A stretch of DNA of 64,000 bases from Lachnospiraceae bacterium (GTDB lineage: Bacteria; Bacillota; Clostridia; Lachnospirales; Lachnospiraceae): positions 23,077 through 87,076 of the forward strand of contig JAIKZQ010000048.1 in the NCBI GenBank assembly GCA_024682075.1. The letters are read 5' to 3'. Below are positions 43,712 through 54,304 of this stretch, piece by piece; the stretch's first letter is position 1; the number at the start of each line of letters is the position of its first letter. The position numbers and the translations under genes are program-made. The notes under the pieces were generated by a model that was not told the DNA's origin, made no database searches, and saw only the letters and a list, made by a program, of their open reading frames with translations.

Positions 43712-44677
43712 ATGGAAACCATTAAAAACTATCTTGAGGCAATGTTCGCCGGGATGCCCAATACCGCAGAGGTAAGGAAAGCCAAGGCCGAGCTGCTCCA
43801 GATGATGGAAGATAAATACAACGAACTGATAGCAAACGGCCAGAACGAAAACACCGCAGTCGGAACCGTCATTTCGGAGTTTGGCAACTTAGACGAGCTT
43901 GCAGATGACTTAAACCTTACCAAGGAAGTCGAGGAGACCCGCACCAAGGAAAGCGAAGTTCCCCGCAGATTCGTGTCAATGGATGAAGTCAAGGCATTCC
44001 TTGATAACAGGCAGAAAAAAGCCCTCTTCCTTGCGATCGGAGTATTCCTCTGCATAGTGAGCGTGGCATGCCCCATCCTTTTCGGAGAAAAATACGATGC
44101 CGGAGCAATCCTGCTGATGTTCCTCTGCATAGCTCTCGGAGTCGGATCGATCATTTTCAGCAGTTTCATCGATTCAGCATGGAAGTTCCTGAGAAAAGAA
44201 CTCTGCAGCGTCGACATGGCAACCGCAGGTTACGTAAAAGAAAGACAGCGCAGTTTCGAGTCCGTCAGGGCATTGTGCGTGTCCGTAGGAGTCATCCTGT
44301 GCATCATCTGCTGGGTGCCCAATATCTTCTACAACAAAGTTGCAACACTTGCTCCTGCACTGATGTTCGTGCTCATAGGCTTCGGCGTCTTCCTGTTCGT
44401 CTACTCGGGCAAGGTACACAGAGGCTTTTCAATCCTTCTGCAGGTCAATGACATCAACACCATAAGCGGCACATACGTATATCAGAATCCCAGACCCGTA
44501 AAGTATAAGAGCACTGCAGCTCAGACCATAGTCGAGATCTACTGGCCGGCAGTCACCTGCATTTATCTGATCCTGAGTTTCCTGACATTCAGCTGGGGCA
44601 CCACATGGATCATCTGGGTCGTTGCCGGAGTCCTTCACAAGGCAGTTGTAATAGCCTGCACCGATGAAGGGGTATGA
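43712..44677 (+). CDS. HAAS/DUF1700-like (permease prefix) membrane protein
   Basis: METIKNYLEAMFAGMPNTAEVRKAKAELLQMMEDKYNELIANGQNENTAVGTVISEFGN; multiple TM. Confidence 0.8.
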   Translation: METIKNYLEAMFAGMPNTAEVRKAKAELLQMMEDKYNELIANGQNENTAVGTVISEFGNLDELADDLNLTKEVEETRTKESEVPRRFVSMDEVKAFLDNRQKKALFLAIGVFLCIVSVACPILFGEKYDAGAILLMFLCIALGVGSIIFSSFIDSAWKFLRKELCSVDMATAGYVKERQRSFESVRALCVSVGVILCIICWVPNIFYNKVATLAPALMFVLIGFGVFLFVYSGKVHRGFSILLQVNDINTISGTYVYQNPRPVKYKSTAAQTIVEIYWPAVTCIYLILSFLTFSWGTTWIIWVVAGVLHKAVVIACTDEGV

Positions 44678-44703
44678 TCTGAACAATCACTAAGGAGGAA
44701 ATC

Positions 44704-45480
44704 ATGACAACAGCATCAAAAGTAATAATAACCATACTTTCAATAGTAACTGCAATAGCAATAATAATCGGAGTGAGCATGTATATATTCAGAGGATTTT
44801 CATTCGGCACAAGAAGCACCAGAACAGTTGAAGGAAATGTCAGTCTCGAAGGAGATCTTTCCGAGATCATCGTGGAAGCTGACATCTCGGAGGTCAAGAT
44901 CAGGACCGGTTCGGAGTTTTCGGTAGCTTACAGCGTTCCCGAAGCACTCGAGCCCAAGGTCTCATTAAAGAACGGAACCCTTGAAGTATCAAGCCTCAGC
45001 AGCATGAACCTCTCTTTCGGAAACATGAACTTTGATAACTACATCATCATCACGATCCCCGAAGACAGCGAACTCGCAAGAGTGAGCGTTGACGTGGACG
45101 CAGGTGACATCGATCTTAGCGAACTGAACGTTTCCAAGCTTCAGGTGACCGTTGACGCAGGCAACATGGATCTTAAGAAGATCTCGGCAACAAGGATCGA
45201 GATCGATGCAGATGCAGGAAACGTAGAATTAAGAGACTGCAATACCGATTCACTGAAGATCGATGTAGACGCAGGCAATGTTGATCTCTATGACAGCACC
45301 ATAGGAACGATAAACGCAGAAGTCGATGCGGGAAACATAGAATCACATAACTGTAAGATCGATTCCGGAACGGTTGATGCCGATCTCGGAAACATCGATC
45401 TGGGCGGTGAGATCGGTGATGTCTCCGCTCACGCTTCCCTCGGAAACACACATGTCGACAAAAATAAGAAAACGGCATGA
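44704..45480 (+). CDS. DUF4097-type beta-strand repeat protein
   Basis: Single TM then VDAGDIDL, VDAGNMDL, ADAGNVEL, VDAGNVDL, VDAGNIES repeats. Confidence 0.85.
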   Translation: MTTASKVIITILSIVTAIAIIIGVSMYIFRGFSFGTRSTRTVEGNVSLEGDLSEIIVEADISEVKIRTGSEFSVAYSVPEALEPKVSLKNGTLEVSSLSSMNLSFGNMNFDNYIIITIPEDSELARVSVDVDAGDIDLSELNVSKLQVTVDAGNMDLKKISATRIEIDADAGNVELRDCNTDSLKIDVDAGNVDLYDSTIGTINAEVDAGNIESHNCKIDSGTVDADLGNIDLGGEIGDVSAHASLGNTHVDKNKKTA

Positions 45481-45533
45481 CGCCCATACAGGCTCCTTAG
45501 TATGGTCTTCATAAAAACACATGAAGATCATTA

Positions 45534-45562
45534 CAGCCCCTCACCTTACCGGTAAGGGGCTG
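45534..45562. terminator. Intrinsic terminator
   Basis: CAGCCCC...GGGGCTG followed by TTTTT. Confidence 0.75.
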
Positions 45563-45591
45563 TTTTTATGCGTATGTTTTCTTTTGCAGGA

Positions 45592-46785
45592 TCAATCGGA
45601 TGCAGCCTGTGCCTCCTGCTGTATATCCGCCATGCTTTCATCATAGGTGACATACATTTCGATATCCGGGATGTCATAAGATCTCACTGCATATATACAG
45701 AAATTTTCCAGACTTGATGTACCGGAAAAGACGTATGCCGTCGGGTCTTTCTTCAGGAAATCCCTGTATTGCAAAAGCTTTGCATACTCAGGATAGCTCA
45801 GCAGAACATATATTATGCGGTTTCCGGCTTCATCGATAAGAGCATACTCATAGGTGCTGGCGTAACCGTCCATTGCTATATATGCAGGATAGTTATACAT
45901 CTCCTCGTCATACATCACAGCCTGCGTATACTGCGTGTCATTTGCAGGCACAGTGCATGTGACATGGGATATTCTCTCAACCTCAGCCCTGAAATCTTCA
46001 TCCGAATACTCCGCCACAAGGAAAAAGCTCGCATCCGTATCCAGGAGCCCGACCTTGTATTTATAGTGAAAATCGGCATCAAGGGTCTCGCTAAGATCAT
46101 CCGGGAAAAGGAAGAAGTGAGAAGTCAGATCACCGGAAAACTCCTCTATGAAATACTGCTTGTCATACCTCTCAACTCCGTCCACCGAACTCATCGGGCG
46201 TGCTACATCAATAAACAGGACTGTCAGAAGCAGCATAGTCGCCGCCAGACGCTTTAGTGCTATGATAAATAGTGCGATCACCGCCACGATTATGGCAGTC
46301 GAAAACTTTCCCTTTACTATCTTACGAAGCACGCCGGTCACATACAGCGTCATCACTACCATGAGCACCAGTGCCACAAATGTCAGGAGCATGGTTATGA
46401 ATGCCGGAACAGACGGCTCATAATTCACGCTCTGGATGATCATGACTGCGGTCAGCACTATGACGCCTATGATCCCGATTATCTGTGCAAACTTAAGCAG
46501 GCGGCCTTTTTCCGCCTCCGCGTAATCCGCCATCCTGGTGGCGGTCTCTCTTATGTCGTTGTTCATCATTTCTTTTTTCCTTTCCCCTTCAATAAGTTCC
46601 CTGACATCCACTTCATAGAAGTCCGCTATCTCAACGAGGAGGGAAATATCGGGCATATTGGCACCCGTCTCCCACCTGGAGATCGTCCTTCCCGAGGCGC
46701 CAAGCTTTTCTGCAAGTTCTTCCTGGGTTATTCCTTTTTCTTTTCTCAATTCTTTTAAAAACTGTCCGACCTTCTTCTGGTCCAT
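45592..46785 (-). CDS. XRE-family HTH regulator with multi-TM region
   Basis: MDQKKVGQFLKELRKEKGITQEELAEKLGASGRTISRWETGANMPDISLLVEIADFY. Confidence 0.85.
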   Translation of the reverse strand: MDQKKVGQFLKELRKEKGITQEELAEKLGASGRTISRWETGANMPDISLLVEIADFYEVDVRELIEGERKKEMMNNDIRETATRMADYAEAEKGRLLKFAQIIGIIGVIVLTAVMIIQSVNYEPSVPAFITMLLTFVALVLMVVMTLYVTGVLRKIVKGKFSTAIIVAVIALFIIALKRLAATMLLLTVLFIDVARPMSSVDGVERYDKQYFIEEFSGDLTSHFFLFPDDLSETLDADFHYKYKVGLLDTDASFFLVAEYSDEDFRAEVERISHVTCTVPANDTQYTQAVMYDEEMYNYPAYIAMDGYASTYEYALIDEAGNRIIYVLLSYPEYAKLLQYRDFLKKDPTAYVFSGTSSLENFCIYAVRSYDIPDIEMYVTYDESMADIQQEAQAASD

Positions 46786-47019
46786 TTCGGAATACCTCCT
46801 TTCACCTGCAGAATAGATATTTTTAGGGAAAAAGAACACGACACAAAGCGGGAATCACCTTTTTTTGCCGGTAGACAACAAAGTCTGCCTGAAAAGATCC
46901 GCTCTGTTACTAATGTTTGTCCTTATGTAGGATACAATAAATAACGCTTGATATGTACTAAAGATCATAAAATATCAATTGTTTTTAATTCCGGTGGTCA
47001 GTTATGTTCAGCTTTTTTA

Positions 47020-47073
47020 TTGACTTACGGACATTCACATGATAAAAATGTTTTATGAATGAATATTCGTTCA
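47020..47073 (+). promoter_or_regulatory. tetR-gene promoter with overlapping 18-bp operator palindrome
   Basis: TTGACT(47020)-17-TAAAAA(47043); TGAATGAATATTCGTTCA at 47056-47073. Confidence 0.7.
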
Positions 47074-47113
47074 GTTAAAAACACAGCATTTCAACATACA
47101 AAAAGGAAGTCTT

Positions 47114-47692
47114 ATGCCTAAAACAGAAGAACAATGTAAACAGATGCGGGAAGATATGAGGAGCAGGATCCTACAAAGAGCATCCATTTATTTTGCCCGG
47201 AACGGGTTCGGTGATACGAAGATAAGCGATCTGGCCAGGCACATAGGCATCGGTCAGGGAACCATCTATATGTACTTCAGATCCAAGGAAGAACTGTTTG
47301 ATGAGATCAGAAAATCGGCTGACAACAAGGAAGAAGTAAAAAAGCTCAAACTTCTCGCTAATCTCCCGCTGCCTGCCATAGCCAAGATAAATAAGATATC
47401 CGGCGAGATGGAAAAAAGACTTAAGGAAGATGAAGACTTCGTGGTAAAGATCACGATCCTCACACAGCTTCTGCTCGAAAAACAGGACGATATCTGTTCG
47501 AATGAACTGTATTCGGAGCTGGCGCAGATCATTAAACAGGGCCAGAAAGAAGGAAGCGTCATAAGCGGTGATCCTCTGTATCTTGCAGATCTTTACTGGG
47601 GAAACGTATATCTGAGTGCTCTCAGGAAGCTGTTTGTGAAAGATCATCATGCACTGACGGCAGAAACACTTACCAGACTGCTGAGAGCATGA
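47114..47692 (+). CDS. TetR/AcrR family transcriptional regulator
   Basis: ILQRASIYFARNGFGDTKISDLARHIGIGQGTIYMYFRSKEELFDEI. Confidence 0.92.
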   Translation: MPKTEEQCKQMREDMRSRILQRASIYFARNGFGDTKISDLARHIGIGQGTIYMYFRSKEELFDEIRKSADNKEEVKKLKLLANLPLPAIAKINKISGEMEKRLKEDEDFVVKITILTQLLLEKQDDICSNELYSELAQIIKQGQKEGSVISGDPLYLADLYWGNVYLSALRKLFVKDHHALTAETLTRLLRA

Positions 47693-47730
47693 AGTCCGGG
47701 CAACGCGTGGAATGATCGGAGGAGTCCGTT

Positions 47731-48492
47731 TTGAAAAAAACAGCGATAATAACAGGGGCAACAGGCGGCCTCGGGAATGAATTCGTCAAAAGCATATGTG
47801 AGAACAAGGAACTTGATGAGATCTGGGCTGTGGGGCGAAACAGTGAAAAGCTCGGGATACTTGCGGGAAACGATGCAAGGATCGTCGCAATAGAGGCAGA
47901 TCTTACGGATAACGGTACAGAGATCATCAGACAACTTCTTTCAGAAATCAATCCCGATGTGAGAATGCTTATCAACAATGCAGGTACTGCATATATGGGG
48001 CCTTTCGACGATATGGATCCGGTTCAGGTCGAAAAGATCTGCAGGCTGAACTGCAGCGTCCCTTCCGTTCTGATGTCATATGCACTCCCGTATATGCACG
48101 AAGGAGCAAAGATCATCAATATATCTTCCGCTTCTTCATTCCAGCCGAATCCCTATCTTGCAATGTATTCGGCAAGCAAGGCCTACCTTAAGAATCTGTC
48201 AAGAGCAGTAGGTGCGGAACTTAAAAAAAGAGGGATCACCGTGACATGTGTATGCCCGGGATGGATTGATACCGAAATGCTCCCGAGGGAGCGTGACGGC
48301 AAAGTGATCCGTTATCCGGGAATGATAAGTGCCGGGGCTGTTGTCGGAAAAGCTCTCCGTGACAGTGCACGCGGCAGGAGCATGTCCGTACCGGGAGCCT
48401 TTGCCAAATACTTCCGCCTCTACTCCAAGTTAACACCGACGGATATTGTAATGAAACAATGGATGATGATCATGAAGAAATACGTAAGCTGA
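47731..48492 (+). CDS. SDR family oxidoreductase
   Basis: AIITGATGGLGNEFVK, LINNAGTAYMGPF, YSASKAYLKNLSRAV; TTG start with ggagg. Confidence 0.9.
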   Translation: MKKTAIITGATGGLGNEFVKSICENKELDEIWAVGRNSEKLGILAGNDARIVAIEADLTDNGTEIIRQLLSEINPDVRMLINNAGTAYMGPFDDMDPVQVEKICRLNCSVPSVLMSYALPYMHEGAKIINISSASSFQPNPYLAMYSASKAYLKNLSRAVGAELKKRGITVTCVCPGWIDTEMLPRERDGKVIRYPGMISAGAVVGKALRDSARGRSMSVPGAFAKYFRLYSKLTPTDIVMKQWMMIMKKYVS

Positions 48493-48508
48493 TCATGAGG
48501 TGGTTCGC

Positions 48509-49696
48509 ATGAGATATAAGATCGAAACAGAAAGAGTGGATCTCTTTGATGTAAGCATCATTATCACGATGGCTGTAAGGCTTGAGAAAAAAGTATCCAC
48601 TGAAGAGCTTGTCGCGGCATTCGATAAGGCCGTAAGGGCACACGAAGTACTGAATTCAAGAGTCGTTATAGAAGACTCCGGCGAGGCATATTATGCGGAT
48701 AACGATATGCCCTGCAGTTCTTTCATCAGGACACAGGCATCCCTGTCCGAACTCATCTCCGAAAATGAAAGGGGCCGGTTCAGGATTGAAGAAGGTGAAT
48801 GGATAAGAGGCTTTGATTCCCCGGACGGACTTGTCTTCATGATGCATCACCTCGCAGGCGACGGAAAATCGCTGCTCTACTTCATAGAGACATTCCTCTC
48901 AGCCCTTGCAGGTGCCGATCCGGAGTTCGTCCCGTTCAGAAATCTTACACTCGATAATCTTCCTTCAGGCAGCAGGATACCTTTCTTCTATGAGCCCATA
49001 GTCAGGTCATGGAACAGAAAATGGCTTAAGGACAAGAAGATTTTCGGCTTTGAAGATATGGACAGAGCCTATGAAAAATCCTGGACCGGTCACAAAACAA
49101 AAACAGAAGCAACCCGTTACGAAGGCAAAGAGCTTGAGAAACTGATAAGATCCGCAAAAGATGCGGGGGTGACACTCACGTCATATCTGATAGCGGACAT
49201 GGCTAAGGACATTCCGGGCAAGACCGATGTGGGACTTGCCGCCAACGGAAGATACGATGCCAACCGCTCCATGGGCAACCAGGCCACAGGCATATCTGTC
49301 GAATTTAAATACGATACGAATAAAAGCATTTCGGAAAACGCCCGCACTGTTCATAACCTGATGCAGAAGAAACTGTCAAATGATAAGTACAGATACTTCG
49401 TCCTTCAGTTCATGGGAAGACTTGATGACACGCTGAAGGATGCCCTGAATCTGGAGCACGCGGGATACTTTCACAGCGATATTTCATCATACCTGGCAGA
49501 ACTTCTGGGATATGGAAGCAAGGCACGTGATATAAGCGTGACAAATCTGACACGTGCAGACATACCTCTTGAATACGGAGAGCACCGGATCACGGAGATC
49601 ATCTTCATTCCTCCGGTCGTATCCTATGCAAAGAATGTCATAGGTATCGTGACTGCAGGCGATGTGATGTATGTCACCAGACATATATATGAGTAA
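48509..49696 (+). CDS. Stand-alone condensation-domain/acyltransferase-like protein
   Basis: HHxxxDG motif in VFMMHHLAGDGKSLLYFIETFLSAL. Confidence 0.7.
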   Translation: MRYKIETERVDLFDVSIIITMAVRLEKKVSTEELVAAFDKAVRAHEVLNSRVVIEDSGEAYYADNDMPCSSFIRTQASLSELISENERGRFRIEEGEWIRGFDSPDGLVFMMHHLAGDGKSLLYFIETFLSALAGADPEFVPFRNLTLDNLPSGSRIPFFYEPIVRSWNRKWLKDKKIFGFEDMDRAYEKSWTGHKTKTEATRYEGKELEKLIRSAKDAGVTLTSYLIADMAKDIPGKTDVGLAANGRYDANRSMGNQATGISVEFKYDTNKSISENARTVHNLMQKKLSNDKYRYFVLQFMGRLDDTLKDALNLEHAGYFHSDISSYLAELLGYGSKARDISVTNLTRADIPLEYGEHRITEIIFIPPVVSYAKNVIGIVTAGDVMYVTRHIYE

Positions 49697-49721
49697 TTTG
49701 AATACGAACCGATAATAATTT

Positions 49722-49762
49722 TGCCCCGTACAGGATGTGACGATCACATCCTGCACGGGGCA
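49722..49762. terminator. Bidirectional intrinsic terminator
   Basis: TGCCCCGTACAGGATGTGA-cga-TCACATCCTGCACGGGGCA, one mismatch over 19 bp. Confidence 0.85.
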
Positions 49763-49795
49763 TTACATATTAAGCAGTATATGATGCTACGAAAG

Positions 49796-51973
49796 TTATA
49801 ATGCGACCTGCTGCTGTGCTGATCCGGGTACGCCTGCTGCCTCCGCATCAGCCACTCTCGGGAAGATCAGGATCACCTTGAACAGATCTCCGTCCACCAC
49901 GAGCCTGAGCTTGCCGTTCATGAGTTCAGTAAGGCTCTGGGCGATCGAAAGTCCAAGTCCGTTTCCTTCAGATCCGCGGGATGAATCTCCCCTCGCAAAT
50001 CTCTCAAGCAGTTCATCACTTGTCATGTTGAGAGGTTCGCTTGAAGTGTTCTTGAGTTCGATCACCGCATCGTCGGTTCCGGCAGTGAGATTAAGATATG
50101 CTCTCGTGCCGGGCTGCGCATATTTTGAAATATTAACGAAGAGGTTGTCCAGAACTCTCTGCAGATGTCTTGAATCTGCCATGATATTTACCGGCTCTTC
50201 GGGAGTCTTGATCCTAAGCTCTATCTGTTTTGCGGAGAGCTTTTCTTCATATTCACCGATCACCTGATGAAGCACCATGTTAACATTGCAGATCTCCAGC
50301 TCAGCCTTGAGATTGCCGGTCTGCGCCTTGGAAGCCTCGATCAGGTCCTCCAGGAGTTTTTTAAGCTTGACCGACTGGCGCTCAAGTGCCTCGAGGTATT
50401 CGGGATCCGCCGGAGCATCACCGGGCTGCTGCTTAAGCAGTTCAACGTAGCTGATTATCGAAGTGAGCGGTGTCTTGATGTCATGGGATACATTGGAGAT
50501 GAGCTCAGTCTTAAAACGCTCACTCTTCATACGGTCCTCCACAGCTCTTTCAAGTCCGAACTGAGTGGAATTAATGCACTGACCGATGGTTTTCAGGTCG
50601 AAGAACATATAGTTTGTATCTATCGGCCTGCTGAGATCTCCGTTTGCGATCCTCCTGGCTCCGAGAGCGATCTTGTTGATCTGAAGAACAACGATCACGA
50701 AAAATACCATCGTCATCAAAACCGTGAGTCCCCAGAAAACAAGTGCGATCTCACATTCTCCGACTCCCACGCAAAGCATTGCAAGGATCAGTTCCACAAA
50801 ACCGTAGATAAAGCACAGTCCGATAAGTCTCCAAAAAAGTCCAACATTTTCGCGCCACTGCCATGAAATCTTTTTCCACGTTTTACCAAACCACTCGATA
50901 AACCTGATCATAAAGATCACAAAGCATATAAGTGTCAGGATTGAAAAAATGCCTGCAAAAACGATCGGAAGATATCTGAGAGATATCGCAAGATCCACAA
51001 GAGGAGCGCTTCTGGAAAACAGATCATCCACCTCATCGTTTATTGGCGAAGCACATCTTGCGATCAGATAATAATTCTCTCCTTCTGCATCATGACCGGA
51101 ATTTTCATAGGTGTATTTCCATACGGTCCATGTGGAAAAATCAATCCCCCATTCCTGGAGTTCATCGGATGACTTAAGTCCGGAGAGTGTCTCGGATCTG
51201 CCAACCGACACATCAGACATGTCCAGATAGAGCACTTCCCCCTGATCGGAATCAATCAGCACGTGATACTCTTCCTCTGATTCCGGAGTCCATCCGTCTC
51301 TGGTGAGATTTACCATATTTCTGGCATCATAAGGTCTTTCACCCTCTGAATTCTCAAAATATACGGTGACCGGATAATAGTATTCGCCCGAGATAACATA
51401 AGCCTTATCGGTATTCCATATATAGATCACATCGGAAATCTCTTCTTTTTCACAGGTATCTTCATTACCTGAAAGGTGATTGCTGATAATATATCCATGG
51501 CTGTTCCATATGCTGTCGATATTATAGAAGAATCCCGAATTCGGACCCAGCGTTGCACTGTATGAAAACATTTTATCCGCTTCCGTCTTCAGCACATCAT
51601 CCGGAATGGTACATACCAGGAAGCTGCGCCTGTCGGTGATATCCACGGACTGCGGATCATCACTCATGTATACGGCATACTGGAAATTGGTGTCTTCAAG
51701 CTGTGCCAGATTAAAGTCATCCTGAAAATCAGAAAGTGCATATACCGCATAGCTTCTGAGCAGTCTGTCATTCCAGTTATCGGCAAACAGCCTGGGGCTG
51801 TCATACAATCCGTAATCCCATAATCCGGCGAAGCATGCCATGCATGAGCCCGCAAGCATCGCAACAATACCTGTGATGATCATCCAGAAAAAGGCTCCGT
51901 GCCTGCGCTTTTCCTTTACGCCGTCATTTCTTTTTTCGATATCCTTATCGATCTCTTTTTCCATATTGTTCAT
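49796..51973 (-). CDS. Sensor histidine kinase (HAMP-containing)
   Basis: NVSHDIKTPLTSIISYVELLKQQ, VLDNLFVNISKYAQ, GNGLGLSIAQSL. Confidence 0.93.
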   Translation of the reverse strand: MNNMEKEIDKDIEKRNDGVKEKRRHGAFFWMIITGIVAMLAGSCMACFAGLWDYGLYDSPRLFADNWNDRLLRSYAVYALSDFQDDFNLAQLEDTNFQYAVYMSDDPQSVDITDRRSFLVCTIPDDVLKTEADKMFSYSATLGPNSGFFYNIDSIWNSHGYIISNHLSGNEDTCEKEEISDVIYIWNTDKAYVISGEYYYPVTVYFENSEGERPYDARNMVNLTRDGWTPESEEEYHVLIDSDQGEVLYLDMSDVSVGRSETLSGLKSSDELQEWGIDFSTWTVWKYTYENSGHDAEGENYYLIARCASPINDEVDDLFSRSAPLVDLAISLRYLPIVFAGIFSILTLICFVIFMIRFIEWFGKTWKKISWQWRENVGLFWRLIGLCFIYGFVELILAMLCVGVGECEIALVFWGLTVLMTMVFFVIVVLQINKIALGARRIANGDLSRPIDTNYMFFDLKTIGQCINSTQFGLERAVEDRMKSERFKTELISNVSHDIKTPLTSIISYVELLKQQPGDAPADPEYLEALERQSVKLKKLLEDLIEASKAQTGNLKAELEICNVNMVLHQVIGEYEEKLSAKQIELRIKTPEEPVNIMADSRHLQRVLDNLFVNISKYAQPGTRAYLNLTAGTDDAVIELKNTSSEPLNMTSDELLERFARGDSSRGSEGNGLGLSIAQSLTELMNGKLRLVVDGDLFKVILIFPRVADAEAAGVPGSAQQQVAL

Positions 51974-51987
51974 TTCTCATTTCCTCA

Positions 51988-52716
51988 TCAGCCGGGCTGC
52001 TTATCGATATAATATCCCCTTCCCCATATCATCTTCAGATATCTGGGATTTGAAGGATCTATCTCAATCTTTTCACGCAGATGGCGTATATGTACCGCTA
52101 CGATGCTGTCGGTTCCCATGGTATCGTCCTTCCAGACCTCCTTGTAGACCTCAGCCGGGGCAAAGACCTTGCCGGGATTTAGCATCAGGAACTTTAAGAT
52201 GTCGTACTCGGTACGTGTAAGCTTTAAAGGTTCCTCATCAAGAAAAACTTCTTTGGATCTGTCGTTGATCCTTATTCCGCCGCAGATCAGTTCTTCATCG
52301 GCATTCACACTTCCGGAATTTCCGCCAAGCTTGGTATATCTTCTGAGTCCCGATCTTACTCTGGCCATGAGTTCCACGGGATTGAACGGCTTGGTCACAT
52401 AATCATCCGCTCCGAGATTCAGACCCAGGATAATGTCGGTATCCTCACTCTTTGCGGTCAGCATTATGACCGGAACATTGCTTATCTCACGGATCTTCGA
52501 AAGGGCTGTGACTCCGTCCATGACAGGCATCATGATGTCGAGCAGAACCAGATGTATCTCTTCTTTCTCAATGATCTCAAGTGCCTCTTTTCCGTTTCCG
52601 GCTGTCCTGACATTATATCCTTCGGACTTAAGAAAAAGTTCAATCGCATGCGAGATGTCTTTTTCATCATCACAGACCAGAACCGTCAGTTCACCGTTAT
52701 TTCCCATACCTGCCAT
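51988..52716 (-). CDS. OmpR-family response regulator
   Basis: VLVCDDEKDISHAIELFL, VLLDIMMPVMDGVTAL, winged helix RTEYDILKFLMLNPGKVFAPAEVYKEVW; ATG at 52716 with ggagg. Confidence 0.93.
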   Translation of the reverse strand: MAGMGNNGELTVLVCDDEKDISHAIELFLKSEGYNVRTAGNGKEALEIIEKEEIHLVLLDIMMPVMDGVTALSKIREISNVPVIMLTAKSEDTDIILGLNLGADDYVTKPFNPVELMARVRSGLRRYTKLGGNSGSVNADEELICGGIRINDRSKEVFLDEEPLKLTRTEYDILKFLMLNPGKVFAPAEVYKEVWKDDTMGTDSIVAVHIRHLREKIEIDPSNPRYLKMIWGRGYYIDKQPG

Positions 52717-52921
52717 ATTTCCTCCAAAACAAATGCATTTGTTGTGATCACAATGGCTATTTTGACACAATCGAATTTAAGAATCTACAACGCAACGCTT
52801 TAAGATTTGTTTAACAATTGTCATCATTTGCAATAAGTGTCCCGTTTTTTGCATCATGCGGGTCCGGATATGGATTTATGGCCTGTATTTCTCTATCATC
52901 CTGATCATGGAGGGAATGATC

Positions 52922-54304
52922 ATGAACATACGAAAGATGATCGCAGCGATAATGAGCGTGATGGTGATGACGACAGCATATGCGGGACCTGTGCAGGCAG
53001 CCGAAGACGAAGCGGTTTCCGGCGCTGTCAGTGAATTTATTCGTGAAACAAAATGTGACGGCATCAGCATCGCCATATATGATCAGGGGAACATCACTTT
53101 TTACGGTGATGAGGACGCTCTGTATCAGATAGGTTCGATGACTAAGGCTTTTACGGGGCTTGCCGTCCGGAAGCTGATATCCGAGGGGCTTATCGATGAA
53201 AATGCCGTCGTAAGCACATATATCCCGGGATTTTCGGTCTGTTACGATTCAGCACCCGCAGATATCACCATAAGAAACCTGCTCGAGATGAAAAGTGGAT
53301 TCACAAACGACGAACTAAAGTACCCTTCAGCTGAATCCGGCATGAGCCTTTCGGAATGGGCCTTAGGCCTCTCAGGAGCAGAACTGAGCACATATCCCGG
53401 CTCCGAATACGCATATTCCAATGCCAACTATAATCTTCTGGGACTCATCATAGAGAACGTCACCGGAATGACATATAAAGAATATATGGAAAAAGAGATA
53501 CTTGAGCCTCTGGGGTTGTATAATACATATGTCGGCACTCCGAATGATGGACGTATCATCGAGGGAACAAGACTTATATACCGTCACGCATGCGTTTATC
53601 ATGTGGATGTCAGAGAAGCCTGCATTCCCGCAGGATACTTTTACTCAAACGCTTCGGATATGGCAAGATGGCTTGAAATCTGGACCGAAAATGCAGATAT
53701 ATCCGAAGAGATACAGGATATGGTTAATGACATAAGATCCGCTCTGACCGGAGAAGGCGGTTACATCTACGGCTGGGAATTATTTGAAAACGATATTATC
53801 GGTCATTCCGGCGGCACTGCCAATTACTCATCCAGGATAGTCTTTTCGCAGGAATCCGGGACAGGCGTGTGTGTCCTCACCAATCTGAACGTCGCTGCAA
53901 GTACCGACAGTCTGTGCAATAATATACTGGATATCATAAACGGCGGAAATGCAGGAAAGCTTTCTGCAGATGTATGGACAATCTTCGACAGGATATTTAC
54001 CGTTTTTACCATCGCCTGCCTGATGATACTGTTCATCATGATCTTTGTCGGAAAAAGAAGTATCCTGCTGCTGACATGCATATCACTTTCCGCTCTGGCA
54101 GCGCTGATGCTCATTTTGTTTCCGGCAATCTTCGGAGCAGGATTATCATCGATACTGCTGACCTGGGCACCTCTAAGCCTTACCGGAGGATTGATCTCGG
54201 CTTTTGCCTGCATAGTATTCACAGCTTTCAAACTCATATCAGGTATCACTCATGCAGATAATAACAAGACAGGTCGAAGGCAGACCCTTGACCGTGATAA
54301 TTGA
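52922..54304 (+). CDS. Beta-lactamase-class-C-like serine hydrolase with C-terminal TM region
   Basis: Signal peptide, QIGSMTKAFTGLAV (SxxK), YSNANYNLLG (YxN), GHSGGTANYSS. Confidence 0.88.
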   Translation: MNIRKMIAAIMSVMVMTTAYAGPVQAAEDEAVSGAVSEFIRETKCDGISIAIYDQGNITFYGDEDALYQIGSMTKAFTGLAVRKLISEGLIDENAVVSTYIPGFSVCYDSAPADITIRNLLEMKSGFTNDELKYPSAESGMSLSEWALGLSGAELSTYPGSEYAYSNANYNLLGLIIENVTGMTYKEYMEKEILEPLGLYNTYVGTPNDGRIIEGTRLIYRHACVYHVDVREACIPAGYFYSNASDMARWLEIWTENADISEEIQDMVNDIRSALTGEGGYIYGWELFENDIIGHSGGTANYSSRIVFSQESGTGVCVLTNLNVAASTDSLCNNILDIINGGNAGKLSADVWTIFDRIFTVFTIACLMILFIMIFVGKRSILLLTCISLSALAALMLILFPAIFGAGLSSILLTWAPLSLTGGLISAFACIVFTAFKLISGITHADNNKTGRRQTLDRDN

